Assembly: GCF_034140825.1 (NCBI RefSeq)
Contig: NC_089036.1
Coordinates: forward strand, 16,143,501 to 16,207,500
DNA: 64,000 nt
Direction of reading: 5' to 3'
From: Oryza sativa Japonica Group
Lineage: Eukaryota > Streptophyta > Magnoliopsida > Poales > Poaceae
The notes beneath the pieces were generated by a model. It was given only the letters and a program-made list of their open reading frames with translations, made no database searches and was not told the DNA's origin. Within the stretch, counting starts at the first letter, position 1, and each line of letters starts with the position of its first letter. Positions 21,030 to 31,991 of this stretch are shown here, piece after piece. The position numbers were made by a program, and so were the translations under genes.

Positions 21030-21480
21030 AGTTCTTGGTTCCTTTATCACAAAATTGGCAAATTATCTACCACCATCTGTACCTTCATATGCATCCACCA
21101 AGATGTTATATGAAGCTCTGTCACAATCACCCCTCACCAAATGCTGCATCAAGGAGAGATCCCTCAAGCGCCTTGCAGCAATCCTGTATGGCTGTGGTGC
21201 ATTGATATATACAATGTATATTACTCCAAACTTAAAGAAAAGTAAAAAATTCCATCCAGATGTCGGTAGGAACGTAGGCTCGTGTAGCCATGGATTTATG
21301 ATGACCACCATTTATCTTCCATGAGGACATCATAAGCATACACTTCGGTCTCGTGGCTAGCCTGTTGCATTCTTCAAACACTTCTTCAGTCTTCTCATAC
21401 TGACTTTCCCTTGCAAAATGCATTCACCAGGGCAGTCTAAGTGCAGCTGGTAGGATTGCACCCTACTCCATCTCATTTAA
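21030..21480 (-). pseudogene. Captured pentatricopeptide-repeat (PPR) gene fragment
   Basis: Minus-strand translation in shifting frames gives PPR-motif phrases: GCNPTSCT and ALVNAFCKGK, then SQYEKTEEVFEE, VYAYDVLME, and LMQHLVRGDCDRASYNILVDAY. PPR repeats of about 35 residues typically read 'tYtaLvnaf...kAeevFeeM...pdvyaYNvLmeaY', so two to three repeats are represented. Frameshifts and stops interrupt it. PPR proteins bind organellar RNA; this copy is a fragment brought in by the Helitron and is not expected to function. Confidence 0.6.
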
Positions 21481-23582
21481 GATTACTATCAACAACATCG
21501 GTTGCTCTGCATGTGAAATAATTAATCATAATTAAGAAAAACATGTCTAAATGTCTTGAACTATTGAGGCCATTAAAGTTATTTTTGAGGCACCCATCTC
21601 TATTTCATCCTTTATCAGATCAAATAAACCAAATATGGTACAGCTTAAGATATAAACCTATATTATATTATATTATATGAATAACTAACCTGATCTTGTC
21701 AGCGATGTTGGTCTAGAGGCCCCAAAATTGCTATCCATTGGAACCCTGTAATGCACAAGTTCAAAATTTTCAGTGCAGTCCAGTACAAACCATAAGGCGA
21801 AATCGAGGACCACACTTCTAGTGCATTCCAATTTCATACAGATGACAGACTCTAGTCATCAAAATATATTGTTTTTTCAATATATGTTGGAGTACAGAAG
21901 TCAAGAGAAACACATGGCGAAAAGCATATGCTGAAAGGGTTACAAATCATGCATTCCTATCTACCGAAAGATGCAATTGAAAGCAAGAACAGACAAGAAC
22001 CTCTCAACTCATTCAGTTCTAGCTTATAACCAAAACTTTAGAGAAGGATCATTGTTTGCTGAAAAATAATTGGTTGCACCAAAAGAGCTTATCTTCCTGC
22101 AATTTGCAGCACAATAGCATAATAAAATATTTTTTTACTTTATTCTACTTGGTGAAATAATAGCAGTGCCCTGAATATTTCGTTAGGGCTATAACACCTC
22201 AAGATTACAGCTTTATATATTGCAGTGAGTTCTGCCGAACAAATGCCCTGCAAGAGGCTTAATCCATACTACTTGAAATACTTTTCCCTGTTTTCAGTGG
22301 CAAAAGAACTTTTCCTCTATTTGGGTATTGGTAAATCTGAAGATATATCTTGGTGACTGACAGACTGGCAGTCATTCCAGAAACTTGGCTTGGCTTTAAT
22401 AAGAGCTCAGGTTAGGTAATTCAGAATATCCAACAGGAGAAATACAGGATTGATAAGATCTAAAATGTAAGCACAGTACAGTAATACAGGGTAAATTCAA
22501 ACAAACTTAAGAGCACCGAAATACCCCGATCAGATCGAACAATTTCTACTAAGCTTACATAAAACAAAACAAAAGAAAAAAAATCCCAACCTTTGGAATC
22601 ATTGTCAGGAATTCGAAGAATAATTCACAACTTTTTCTGTCTAATTTAAGTAAACAAGAAACCTTTGGAATTTCAGCACATATATAATGATTGAAACTTG
22701 TTCTTGATGATGCAAATTCAGTTATGGAGAAACTGAAAAATGTTAAGAACATAAAGAATAACCATATTTAACCAACAAGTGACAGGAATTTGTTTGACCA
22801 TTGAGAAGACACACCTTGCAAACAAGATATATATCGCTGCACAATTAAGCCTCCAAATGAACGTGCAATTAATTGAGGTGGCAAGGAGATCTCCTTCCAG
22901 GTGAAATCAGCAATATGACAGCCTATCTGTATGAATCACCAAATGCAGGCATCTGTTTTTTTTTTGTTGTCAAGTTCTTCGTCAGAATTAAACCGGGTTA
23001 AACTTGACTTCCCATTAAATTTCGAGTACTGAAGAACTCATCTGAACTTTTCAGTAACCTGCTATTCATTGTGGCTGAAAAGAAACGCAACTACATTTTC
23101 AAGCATGAGGCTCTCCCAATAGCATGAGGAGTTGTTTTTCTGTTAGCTGTGATGTAGGGGTGATATCAGGTCAGCACGGTCTGCACAAACTTATCGGTAG
23201 CATGCTGTGCTCGATTCAGGTTTGATTTGGGCTCTCTTGTCGTTTTCACATAGGTATTCTTAATTAGTTGTAGATGTCATCAAGCTAAAAAAAATTCGTG
23301 TGCATGGCCTATGGAAAGAAGCTCAAAATCTTTAATGAAAAATGATTAAGTAGCAGTTTTCCGAAATCTGAACCTCAAAATGATTTTTTTTTGTTGGATT
23401 GCTGACTCATGTTTCAGGGTCGGATTGCTTCTTGGTTGAAAACTTGAAATAGCATGTACAAGAAACCAACATAACAGTGGGAAAGCTTATCAAGATGGAG
23501 TTAACGAGGCAGTAAAGCGACATGGCAAGAGATTGGAATGGATTGGAAGAAGAAGAAGAGGAGGAGGAGGAGATGGGAGAAT
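21481..23582. other. Helitron interior without recognisable genes
   Basis: AT-rich DNA with polypyrimidine/AG sites that look like captured intron sequence on the minus strand. I found no further exon that I could identify. Confidence 0.4.
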
Positions 23583-24088
23583 TTACCATGAAACAGGTCT
23601 TGCCGATCTAGCAATCGCCGAGCAGGCTGACCTTGAGGCTGCGTCCTTGACATCCGGCGCCTTGCGGTCGGCGGCGGCGCCACCGTCGTCCCTGGGGAGC
23701 AGGGACAGAACGGCCCCGTTGGCTATGCGCTGCGGTGGCGTCGAGGAAACTGGGGTGGGGGTATGGGGAGTGGGAGCGGCGACGGCGGCGAGGAGGCGGG
23801 GAATCGCCGTGATGGGATGGACCACGAAGGAGAGGGAGAAGGCGGCGGCGTCGCGTGGCAGTTGGAGTGTTGGACGGAGGCGGTGGCGTCGAGGAAAGTG
23901 GCGCCGTGGGTTGGGGGGTGTGGGGCGACGGACGGAGGAGGCATGGATTCCGCTGCAGGCGGGGCAGGGCGGTCGCCGGTGGCAGGGCGCGATGGCGACG
24001 GTCGTCGGCGGCAGGGCGATGCGCGACGGAGTGTGGGCGGAGTGGGCGGCAGACGCGGAGAAAAAGGAGTGGGGGAGGCGCCGCTCGA
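23583..24088 (-). pseudogene. Captured GC-rich first-exon fragment
   Basis: A GC-rich block on the minus strand resembles the N-terminal, Ala/Pro/Arg-rich exon of a plant organelle-targeted protein. One frame reads through AAFSLSFVV, AIPRLLAAVAAP and LLPRDDGGAAADRKAPD to a plausible splice donor (CTCAAG|GTCAGC near 23632). Its upstream side is cut by the Pong-like insertion at 24092. It may be the first exon of the same PPR gene as the 21030-21480 fragment, but that link is inference. Confidence 0.4.
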
Positions 24089-24387
24089 TAAGGGCAACCA
24101 CAATGTGCTTAAAAAGCAGGTAATAAACAATAAATGCACTCGTCCAACCAGGTAATAGCCATTGTGGGGGCAGATAACAGCAAGAATCAGGCAGTAGTGT
24201 TACTGCCGGCAAGAGACAAATAAAATATAGCATGTGTACAGTGATTTTAGAGAGTTGCACTAAAATAATAGAGTAGCAGTTAGCCGTTACATTTGTAGCA
24301 ATTGTAACTTGTTGCAACAACGCTACAACCTCATCCCTCTACAAATACAAACACAACTCAGTCATTTTCTGTATTTCATCAAATAAG

Positions 24388-25650
24388 ATGGATCCTCCCA
24401 ACAGAGGTTTTATGCACATGCTTAGCTAGGGCTCCCAAAGCCAAACTTCTGGAAATGGTAGCCAAAACTCCACTTCTCCACAGTTCCCCTCAATATTCTC
24501 CCAATCCCAGTTTTCTCAATCCTCAACACCCACTTTTCAGAACTTCCATCCTTTTGGGGCTCCAAACAACTATCAACCATATGGCAATTCTACTCCAAGC
24601 TTCCACGGTTTTCAGCAGCAAGCACATTGGTTACACTCTACACCAGTGAGTTTTCAAGGTTTTCGTCCTCCGGAAAATTGGGTGTACTCACCTAATCAAA
24701 TTACTGGGTCTGCTTCTTCCCACGGATCAGAATCAGCCTCTCAGTGCCCTGCAAGATATGAAGAGAACAATGTGGTTGATATCGAAGAGTCAAGTGACAA
24801 CAGTCAAGAGGCAGGGAGGAGAGGAACACGAGTCAACTGGACTGAAGAGGAAAACATAAGACTCCTTAGCTCTTGGCTGAATAATTCAGTGGATCCTATA
24901 AATGGTAATGATAAGAAGGCAGAATACTATTGGAAGGCTGTAGCTGTAGAGTTTAATAGCAATACATCTAGAAGTAACCGCAAAAGGACAGTTGTGCAAT
25001 GCAAGACACATTGGGGTGGTGTTAAGAAGGAAATTGGAAAATTTTGTGGAGCTTATTCTCGAGCTAGAAGCACCTTCAGTAGTGGATATTCTGATGATAT
25101 GATCATGGAGAAAGCTCATATTATGTTTAAGTCAGAAAACAATGAAAAACCTTTCACATTGGAGTATATGTGGAGAGAACTGAAAGATCAACCAAAATGG
25201 CGAAGGGTCTTAGAAGAAGATAGTAAGAATAAGAGGACTAAGATCTCTGAATCAGGTGCATACACATCATCGTCCAACCAAGACACGGAGGAGGAGAACA
25301 GACGCAAAAAGGAGAACAGACGCAAAAAGAAGCGCCCTGAGGGACAGAAAAAAGCCAAAGCCAAGTTAAAAGGGAGAGGTAAAAATGTCGCACCTTCTCC
25401 TTTGGGAGACCAGCCATGTCAAGACTTTGTTCTTTACAATGAAGCTATAAAAGTGAAAGCAGAAGCGATGCTGAAATCTGCAGAAGCAACATCGAAATCA
25501 GCTGAAGCAAAGAAGGAATACACAAGAATGGAGAAGTATCAGACATACTTAAAATTGTTGGACAAAGACACTTCAAATTTTAGTGATGCAAAACTGAAGA
25601 GGCATGAAGCTGTCCTCGAAAAGCTAGCTACAGAACTTGCTGAAGAATAA
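24388..25650 (+). CDS. Pong-like ORF1, Myb/SANT-like protein (one early stop)
   Basis: From the family-typical start (MDPPNRGFMHM at 24388) the frame has a TAG at 24427-24429 (codon 14) and is then open to 25650. After a Gln/Ser/Pro-rich leader comes a SANT/trihelix-like domain (RRGTRVNWTEEENIRLLSSW, then WKAVAVEFN and VQCKTHW). A Lys/Arg-rich region (ENRRKKENRRKKKRPEG) that should act as a nuclear signal follows, then a C-terminal helical region (EAMLKSAEATSKSAEAKKEY). ORF1 proteins help the transposase bind ends and enter the nucleus. No in-frame ATG follows soon after the stop, so the protein is probably not made in full unless a non-ATG start or readthrough is used. Confidence 0.82.
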
Positions 25651-26385
25651 ATGATCACCAAGTGATGTTGTATCCCTGTTACTTAGTGTGCCACTATGTG
25701 GTCTATGATCAATTTGCTGCTAGGATTTAGACTTAGCAATTATTAGACTTGTGAACTCAGTGTTAAGTTTGTAGGCTAAGTAAATGTTGGATTGTAAACT
25801 TAGTGAATGATGGTTGTATCTTTGTACCTGTAGAAGATGTTATGTACTGATAATATGTAGCCCACAGTCTTAATTGAACTTATTTGAAGTTGTTGGCCCA
25901 TAATTTCTTAGCACTTGATTTAACAGCAGCCTACAAAATACATATGTAGCAGCAATAATTAGCACAATTATTTATAATCTTGCTGTTGTGATAGTTTAAA
26001 ATAGTTGTAAAGCAAGACATTGATGTTTATAAAACTGTTGTTTCAATATATAAAAAGCAAGACATGGATGTTTATAAAACTATTGTTTAAATATATAAAA
26101 AGCAAGACATGGCTACTAAGAATCTAGCTGTTGGAATACATCCAAACAGCAAGGCATGCCTGCTGTGAATCTAGCTGTTGGAATACATCCAAACAACAAG
26201 TCATGACATAGTTGTATGGAATATAGCTGTTGGAAACTAGCTGTTGGAACAAAAGCAACACTGAGATGTTAGCACATATCCATTCAGTTGTATCTTCTAT
26301 GAAACAGGGTATGCAGTTCAGCAAGATATATACCATTGCCTTTAATTCAGTTCATTCTCAACAAAGCCACCTAGTTCCCACAAAG
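25651..26385 (+). repeat. Spacer between Pong ORFs with short tandem repeats
   Basis: Between the ORFs, 26000-26240 holds degenerate tandem units: AAGCAAGACAT(T/G)GATGTTTATAAAACT occurs twice, and AATCTAGCTGTTGGAATACATCC with neighbours occurs two to three times. No gene. It probably contains the ORF2 promoter or leader. Confidence 0.7.
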
Positions 26386-27744
26386 ATGTCTAGTGATTCA
26401 CAAGTCCATTCTAGTCATTCTGATGAGTCCATCACTAGTGAGAATTTGGAAGATATGATGTGGGAAGAAATTAATGATCCTACTGAAGCTCAGCTAGAAG
26501 CCCGGCTTGAAGCTCAACTTGAGATGAAATTGATGGCACGCCTAGCTGGGAACTCTAATCAGCGTGGAGGCTACACACGCAGGTACATCAGTAGAGATCA
26601 TGAAGACGATCACAACAGGTTATTTGCTAAATATTTTTCAGACAATCCTTTGTACACCGATGATCAATTCCGTAGGAGATTTCGCATGAGGAGGCATCTT
26701 TTTTTGCACATTGTACAAGCTCTTGGCGAGTGGTCTCCATATTTTTGTCTTAGGACAGATGCATTTGGAAAGGTGGGTCTTTCACCATTTCAAAAATGCA
26801 CTGCTGCCATGCGAATGTTGGCATATGGTACTCCAGCTGATCTTATGGATGAGACTTTTGGGGTAGCTGAAAGCACAGCAATGGAGTGTATGATCAATTT
26901 TGTTCAAGGTGTGAGGCACATATTTGGTAAACAATATTTACGTAGGCCTACCGAAGAGGATATTCAACGCTTACTTCAGTTTGGAGAGGCACATGGATTT
27001 CCTGGCATGTTGGGTAGTGTTGATTGCATGCATTGGGAATGGCAAAATTGTCCGGTTGCATGGAAGGGACAATTCACACGTGGTGATTATGGGGTACCCA
27101 CTATCATGCTTGAAGCGGTTGCCTCAAAAGACTTATGGATTTGGCATGCTTTTTTTGGTGCCGCTGGTTCAAATAATGATATTAATGTGTTAGACCAATC
27201 CCCATTATTTACTGATGTCCTACAAGGAAGAGCACCTCCTGTTCAATATACTCTCAATGAGTCAGATTACAACATGGGATACTATCTAGCTGATGGTATC
27301 TATCCAGAGTGGGCAACATTTGCCAAATCAATCATCAGACCACAGAGCGCTAAGCATAAATTGTATGCACAACATCAGGAATCAGCTAGAAAAGATGTGG
27401 AAAGAGCCTTTGGGGTTCTACAGAAACGTTGGGCCATAATACGTCACCCGGCAAGAGTTTGGGAAAGAGAAGAGCTAGCAGATATAATGTATAGTTGTAT
27501 TATTTTGCCCAACATGATAGTTGAGGATGAGAAAGGTTCCTATGACATACCGGATGACAAAACATATGAACAAGGTCAATTCTCTGCTCAGATAACAGGA
27601 CTTGACCACGGACCAATATATGGATTTGCAGAGGTACTAGAGAAAAACAGGGCTATTCGTGATCGATCTACACATCGGCGTCTCAAGGAAGATTTGATAG
27701 AGCACATCTGGCAGAAATTTGGAGGTCAACCACAACAAGATTAG
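26386..27744 (+). CDS. Pong-like ORF2, DDE transposase
   Basis: The ATG at 26386 (MSSDSQVHSSHSDESI...) gives a 452-residue protein; the open frame extends further upstream without a better ATG. The N-terminal part has an acidic repeat (EAQLEARLEAQLEMKL) and a helix-turn-helix-like region (RRRFRMRRHLFLHIVQAL). The DDE_4 nuclease core is intact: first Asp in GSVDCMHWEW, then GAAGSNNDINVL and YYLADGIYPEW, and Glu in KDVERAFGVLQKRW. It catalyses excision and TTA/TAA-targeted insertion together with ORF1. No stop or frameshift is seen, unlike ORF1. Confidence 0.92.
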   Translation: MSSDSQVHSSHSDESITSENLEDMMWEEINDPTEAQLEARLEAQLEMKLMARLAGNSNQRGGYTRRYISRDHEDDHNRLFAKYFSDNPLYTDDQFRRRFRMRRHLFLHIVQALGEWSPYFCLRTDAFGKVGLSPFQKCTAAMRMLAYGTPADLMDETFGVAESTAMECMINFVQGVRHIFGKQYLRRPTEEDIQRLLQFGEAHGFPGMLGSVDCMHWEWQNCPVAWKGQFTRGDYGVPTIMLEAVASKDLWIWHAFFGAAGSNNDINVLDQSPLFTDVLQGRAPPVQYTLNESDYNMGYYLADGIYPEWATFAKSIIRPQSAKHKLYAQHQESARKDVERAFGVLQKRWAIIRHPARVWEREELADIMYSCIILPNMIVEDEKGSYDIPDDKTYEQGQFSAQITGLDHGPIYGFAEVLEKNRAIRDRSTHRRLKEDLIEHIWQKFGGQPQQD

Positions 27745-28044
27745 AGTGTATTAACTTACTATCAACCTTGTACTTTACTATTTTCATATCAACCTTGTAC
27801 TGTAATATTTTCATGTCAACAGATTTGGCTCAATTACTTGTTTTTGCAATATACTTGTATTACTTTGCAATCTACCAGATTTGTCTCAAAGCACTTATCT
27901 TAATATGTCACATATTGAACCAGAACAAACAAGAAACAAATAATCACACATGAACAGTGAGGCATAAAATACATGCAAGTGGGTGAAAGGGGGCTTACCA
28001 AATGGTCTACTTTGCAATCTACACCGATCTTTCAGATCCGATGC

Positions 28045-28525
28045 ACATAGCCTCCGGATGAGGACTAGAAGCCGAAGCCGACGCCTCCCATGACCTATTC
28101 AGCCTCCACAACGATGGCGGAAATTTGGGGGGAAGAACCCGTCGATGCGCCTGAGGGGTGGGGTGGGGGTGGTAGGGGAGGGGAGGGGGTAGTGGCGGCG
28201 ATTAGGACGACATCAAGTCGGAGTCGGCCGGAATCGATGGCGGCTTTGATGGAAGGATTTTGGATCGGGATCGGAAGAGAGTTGGATGGAGAGGCGCTCC
28301 GGGATAGGGAGCTGCTCCTCCGCCGGCCTAGGCTGCTGGGCATTGAGGCCTCGGAGGCCGGCCTGATGCGGCGGCCGACTGCTCCGGATCAAGCGATGCA
28401 AGCAGCGGCGACGATGGAGTCTCTTTCTCTTTTTTTTTTGGATAAGGCAGCGATGGAGTCGAGACTGGGGATCGCATCGGCCGCGGGAGGAACTGAGAAA
28501 GTCACGGGAGGTTGGGGGTAGCGAT
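28045..28525. other. GC-rich segment inside the 3' part of the Pong-like element
   Basis: Between ORF2 and the right end, composition switches sharply to GC-rich, with open frames on both strands that I cannot assign (for example about 140 codons on + from 28090). It may be captured host sequence such as a first exon/leader, or a feature of this Pong subfamily. Confidence 0.4.
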
Positions 28526-28798
28526 TTGTTTTATTCCGTGGGCCCCATCTTAATTCCTTCTCTCTATTCTCATACATTGTGATGGCTAATTTAACTACTA
28601 CTCACTGACAAATGGTCCCACACTAATACCCACTTCCATATTACACATTGCTGTTGCCCTAAGAATGCAGAGAGAAGGAGAGAGAAGCGCGTCTGCCTAA
28701 TCTGAACCGATGGATTTGACGATTGAATGGTTCACATTCCGCGTGTCTGCTAGAGTTGGAGTCATCGCCACCACTACACTCTTTTTAAGTAGTAGAGA

Positions 28799-29465
28799 TA
28801 ATTACTTTTTGAGGTCATATATAGCAACAATAGCCGTGGTAATATGAAGCGTTGAATTGTCTGTCATATCCTAAACTAAAAAGGCGAGTGGGAGGGATAC
28901 CATGTTTACATTTGCTAGAGTATGATATTTATGAATGTGATTACAGGTTGGATCTGTATACTAGACTGCACACATGCTTTTGTGCTACTTATGATATGTT
29001 TCAGATTTTTGTTGATGTACAATTTTCAATTTTTTTTTACATTTTCTCTTGGTGTCAACATATATTTATGATATGATAATCTTCAGATTTAAAGAGGCAG
29101 AGAATGATTGCAATAAGCATAATCACATTGGAAAGCATAAGAAAGCAATGGATGATATATTTTGACCGTCATTCTTTTCTTTTTTATATTAACTGTTGTA
29201 TCGATGGACACAAAAAACTGAAAAGTAATATGTTTAATTTGTTGTCAGCATTAATAAAAAAAAATCAAAAGCTCTGTAAGCTGTATTTTGAGATCAATAT
29301 TTATCCTATACTATCTCACACTGTTATGTGGATATTCCTTTTACCTCTTTGGCACATGTGACGGTGCAAGTAATCAGAGTCGCGCAACGCGCATGTGGCT
29401 AGTGAGTGTGATGTACGTGTGTTGTGGTGTGTATGTGTATATTTTTTTATATAATCATAACTAAA
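28799..29465. other. Intergenic DNA with a Helitron-like 3' end at 29402
   Basis: On + the string GTCGCGCAACGCGCATGTGG is followed by CTAG (29399-29402) and T. The GCGC-AAC-GCGC hairpin and CTAG|T match a Helitron 3' end in the opposite orientation to the 20329-28798 element. The corresponding 5' end was not identified. No gene seen. Confidence 0.4.
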
Positions 29466-29469
29466 CCAA

Positions 29470-31378
29470 AACATAGCGGTGGCTTGGGTTTTAGGGACTT
29501 CAGATTGTTCAATCAGGCACTCCTTGCACGTCAGGCTTGGAGGCTCATCGATAATCCAGATTCACTGTGTGGAAGAATTCTCAAAGCGAAGTATTATCCA
29601 TGTGGTAGTCTCACTGACACTAGCTTTACGGGCAATGCTTCGCCAGGCTAGAAAGCAATCGAGTACGGCCTGGAACTCCTAAAGAAGGGGATTATCTGGA
29701 GAGTGGGAAATGGGGGTTCTATCCGGTTGTGGCGGGATCCCTGGATTCCCAGGAACATGTCTCGCCGGCCAATCACAATGAAAAGGAACAATAGATTAAA
29801 GTGGGTTTCTGACATCCTGAAACCGGATGGTTCTTGGGACGAGAACTTGGTTTCTGCAATCTTCCTCCCGGTGGATGTTGAAGAAATTGTAAAGATCAAG
29901 ATATCCTCCCGCCAAGAGGAGGATTTTGTTGTTTGGTTTCCTGATCGGCTTGGTCGTTTTTCGGTAAGAAGTGCTTATCAGTTGGCAATGCAAATTGCTC
30001 GACAGGATGAATGCTCGTGCTCCTCGGACTACGCCATCAAGAAAGGGTGGAACCTGATCTGGTCCTGTAATGTGCCCCAAAAAGTGAAAATCTTTGGTTG
30101 GAGAGCAGCCACAAATAGCTTACCAACTATGGAAAACAAGAAGAAGAGGAATTTTGGAATTGTTGGACGTGTGCAGTATTTGTGGCCATGAACAGGAAGA
30201 TGTGGGTCATGCGTTATACAGATGCCCTCATGCTAGGAGTATGTGGCAGTCGATGGTGAAGGAAAAGCATATCTCAAGCCTATTTTCAGCTGGCTGGGCA
30301 GGGCCAGACTGGATTTTAAACATGCTTCAGTTGGTACCGGACGATGAACAGGCCCTTGTGCTGATGATGCTTTAGCGCATCTGGTACATCCGCAACGAAT
30401 TAACTCACGGAAAGCCGGCCCCTCCTCTAGAGGCCTCGACTCATTTTATCCTGAGTTATGTTCATTCCCTAGTGGAAATCAAGCAGCATCCTTTTGCAAA
30501 TCTTATGAAAGGGAAGCATGTTGTAAACCTGAAGGAATGGGGAGCAGAGTTAAGGCTAACAGCATGTTTGGTTCTTAACTAACATTGCCATAACTCACTT
30601 TAGTCAATGTTAGGCAAGTGTGGCTTGCCACACTTTTTGTGGCCTACAAATTGTAAGCCACACTTGTAGTAAAGTTAGGCAAAAGATTGAGTCTATGACA
30701 TATAGGGTAAGATAGTAAGAAAGTGTGGCTTGCCATAACTAAGGTAATGAACCAAACACAAGGCTAAGGAGGTGTGGCAGCCTAAAGTGTGAAGTGTGGT
30801 GTGGCAAGTTGAAGCATTGAACCAAACAGCCCCTAAATGTTCAACTAACCCACCCAGATGGTCAAGGCCAAAACCGGGATGGATGAAGCTTAATATTGAT
30901 GGGTCGTATGGCCCTCAAGATGGGAGAGGAGGTACTGGTGCTGTCTTGAGAGAGAGTTTCGGAAGAGTAATCTTCTCCACGTGTGGTTTCATTGGCAGAT
31001 GCAATGGGGCCCTGGAATCAGAGCTGATTGCTTGCAGAGATGGCCTCAACCTGGCGTTGCAGTGGACCCTGCTTCCGATTGCCGTTGAATCTGATTGTCT
31101 GGAAATTATTCAGCTGTTGAATTCAAAGGAGAAGCTGCTGTCAGCCGAAGGATTTATAGTCAGGGAGATTCGCTTTCTCATGACTGGAACAAAGGAAGTG
31201 TCTTTTGCCAAAGTGCATAGGAACCAAAATAGAGTTAGTCACTTTTTAGCAAATAAAGGCCGTTGTGAATCCATGATGGAATTCTGGCCAGACGATAATT
31301 GTAATATGATCTCGCACCTTGTGTGCGAGGACTCGTTTATTCGAGTAAATCCCTTGTTCCCCGCAAAAATAAATTAAT
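29470..31378 (+). mobile_element. 5'-truncated LINE, zf-RVT and RNase H parts
   Basis: The + strand carries the C-terminal portion of a plant L1-type ORF2. It begins [20 protein letters not shown], followed by the zf-RVT domain (SAYQLAMQIARQ, VPQKVKIFGWRA, then CSICGHEQEDVGHALYRCPH). After a MITE insertion an RNase H domain follows (PGWMKLNIDGSYG, GALESELIACRDGL, VESDCLEIIQLL), ending FPAKIN. The reverse transcriptase and endonuclease are absent. There is a stop at about 29649 and a frame change near 30190, so it is dead. A 5' boundary near 29470 is inferred from loss of protein similarity. Confidence 0.85.
30560..30833. mobile_element. Tourist-like MITE inside the LINE
   Basis: A 274-bp insertion has inverted ends CAGCATGTTTGGTTC and, read inward from the right, GGGGCTGTTTGGTTC, flanked by TAA (30557-30559, 30834-30836). 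It separates the zf-RVT and RNase H regions of the LINE and contains repeated AGTGTGGC/GCCACACTT inverted units. PIF/Harbinger type, non-coding, younger than the LINE. Confidence 0.78.
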
Positions 31379-31390
31379 AATGGTTGCAGT

Positions 31391-31550
31391 GTGAAAGGGC
31401 ATGTAGCCTAGTGATTGCACTGACCTGAGTATCGAATTTCGAATTGGGTTATTTGAGGGCTAAGTTAAGTTCTCTGTCCGATGGGCTAAGTTCCTAATAA
31501 TTTTAAAAAGGCTCCATATATCCGGTTAGATGTAGAGGACGAGTAAAAAT
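31391..31550 (+). mobile_element. Probable SINE (same family as 9505-9741)
   Basis: The head GTGAAAGGGCATGTAGCCTA matches the start of the minus-strand SINE at 9741. It contains an A-box-like TAGCCTAGTGATTG and a weak B-box-like ATCGAATTTC. It starts immediately after the LINE and ends in A-rich DNA. No clean target duplication was found, so boundaries are approximate. Confidence 0.5.
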
Positions 31551-31810
31551 ACCCTCCTCTAAAAAAATAAATAAAATTAATAAAAAATAGAAAATTAATA
31601 AAATTAATATTCAGTCAGCGACCAGAGCAATCTACCAACACCAGATAAAAATGACTAAATTTGATTTTCATGGAAAACAGTTTTTACCCTCCTCTAAAAA
31701 ATATATAAAAAAAGAAAATTAATAAAAAAATTCAGTCAGCGACCAGAGCAATCTACCAACACCAGATAAAAATAAAAATGACTAAATTTGATTTTTATGG
31801 AAAACAGTAC
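31551..31810 (+). repeat. Tandem duplication of a ~125-135 bp block
   Basis: Two copies of a block that starts ACCCTCCTCTAAAAAA, continues through an AT-rich AATTAATAAA stretch to TCAGTCAGCGACCAGAGC, and ends ATGGAAAACAGT. They lie about 185 bp beyond the stop codon of the minus-strand C4H gene. The copies differ mainly in length of the A/T run, which points to slippage. Confidence 0.85.
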
Positions 31811-31991
31811 TATCCACACTTGTTTACTGACAATGATAAGATCAGTTCACAAAATATATTTTCTAACAGAACATGTAAAATCCCTTGCATTATTACTATT
31901 GTCTAATTTTGTTCGACAAATCGAAATTAATGCTGTATAATATCCTTAATCTGCTCCTGACACAATCATAATTTAAAGGGATTCGATGAGT

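Larger units (their letters stand above)
24092..28659 (+). mobile_element. Pong-like DNA transposon (PIF/Harbinger superfamily)
   Basis: Terminal inverted repeats GGGCAACCACAATGTG (left) and GGGCAACAGCAATGTG (read inward from right) are bounded by the 3-bp target duplication TAA (24089-24091, 28660-28662). Length is 4568 bp. It encodes the two proteins needed for Ping/Pong-type mobility: ORF1 (Myb/SANT-like DNA-binding, 24388-25650) and ORF2 (DDE transposase, 26386-27744), both on +. It inserted into the Helitron and so is younger than it. One early stop in ORF1 is the only lesion I detect, so it could still supply transposase to MITEs. Confidence 0.9.
20329..28798 (-). mobile_element. Helitron with captured gene pieces and a nested Pong-like element
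   Basis: On the minus strand the 5' end at 28798 reads TCTCTACTACTTAAAAAG. The 3' end reads a GC-rich hairpin region CCGTAGCAACGCACGGGC, a short spacer, and CTAG at 20329. The bases outside are A (5') and T (3'), so insertion was between A and T with no target duplication, all Helitron hallmarks. The span is 8470 bp, of which 4568 bp plus a TAA duplication is a later Pong-like insertion, leaving about 3.9 kb. No Rep/helicase is visible, so it is non-autonomous. The interior carries pentatricopeptide and GC-rich exon fragments in the Helitron sense direction. Confidence 0.8.
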
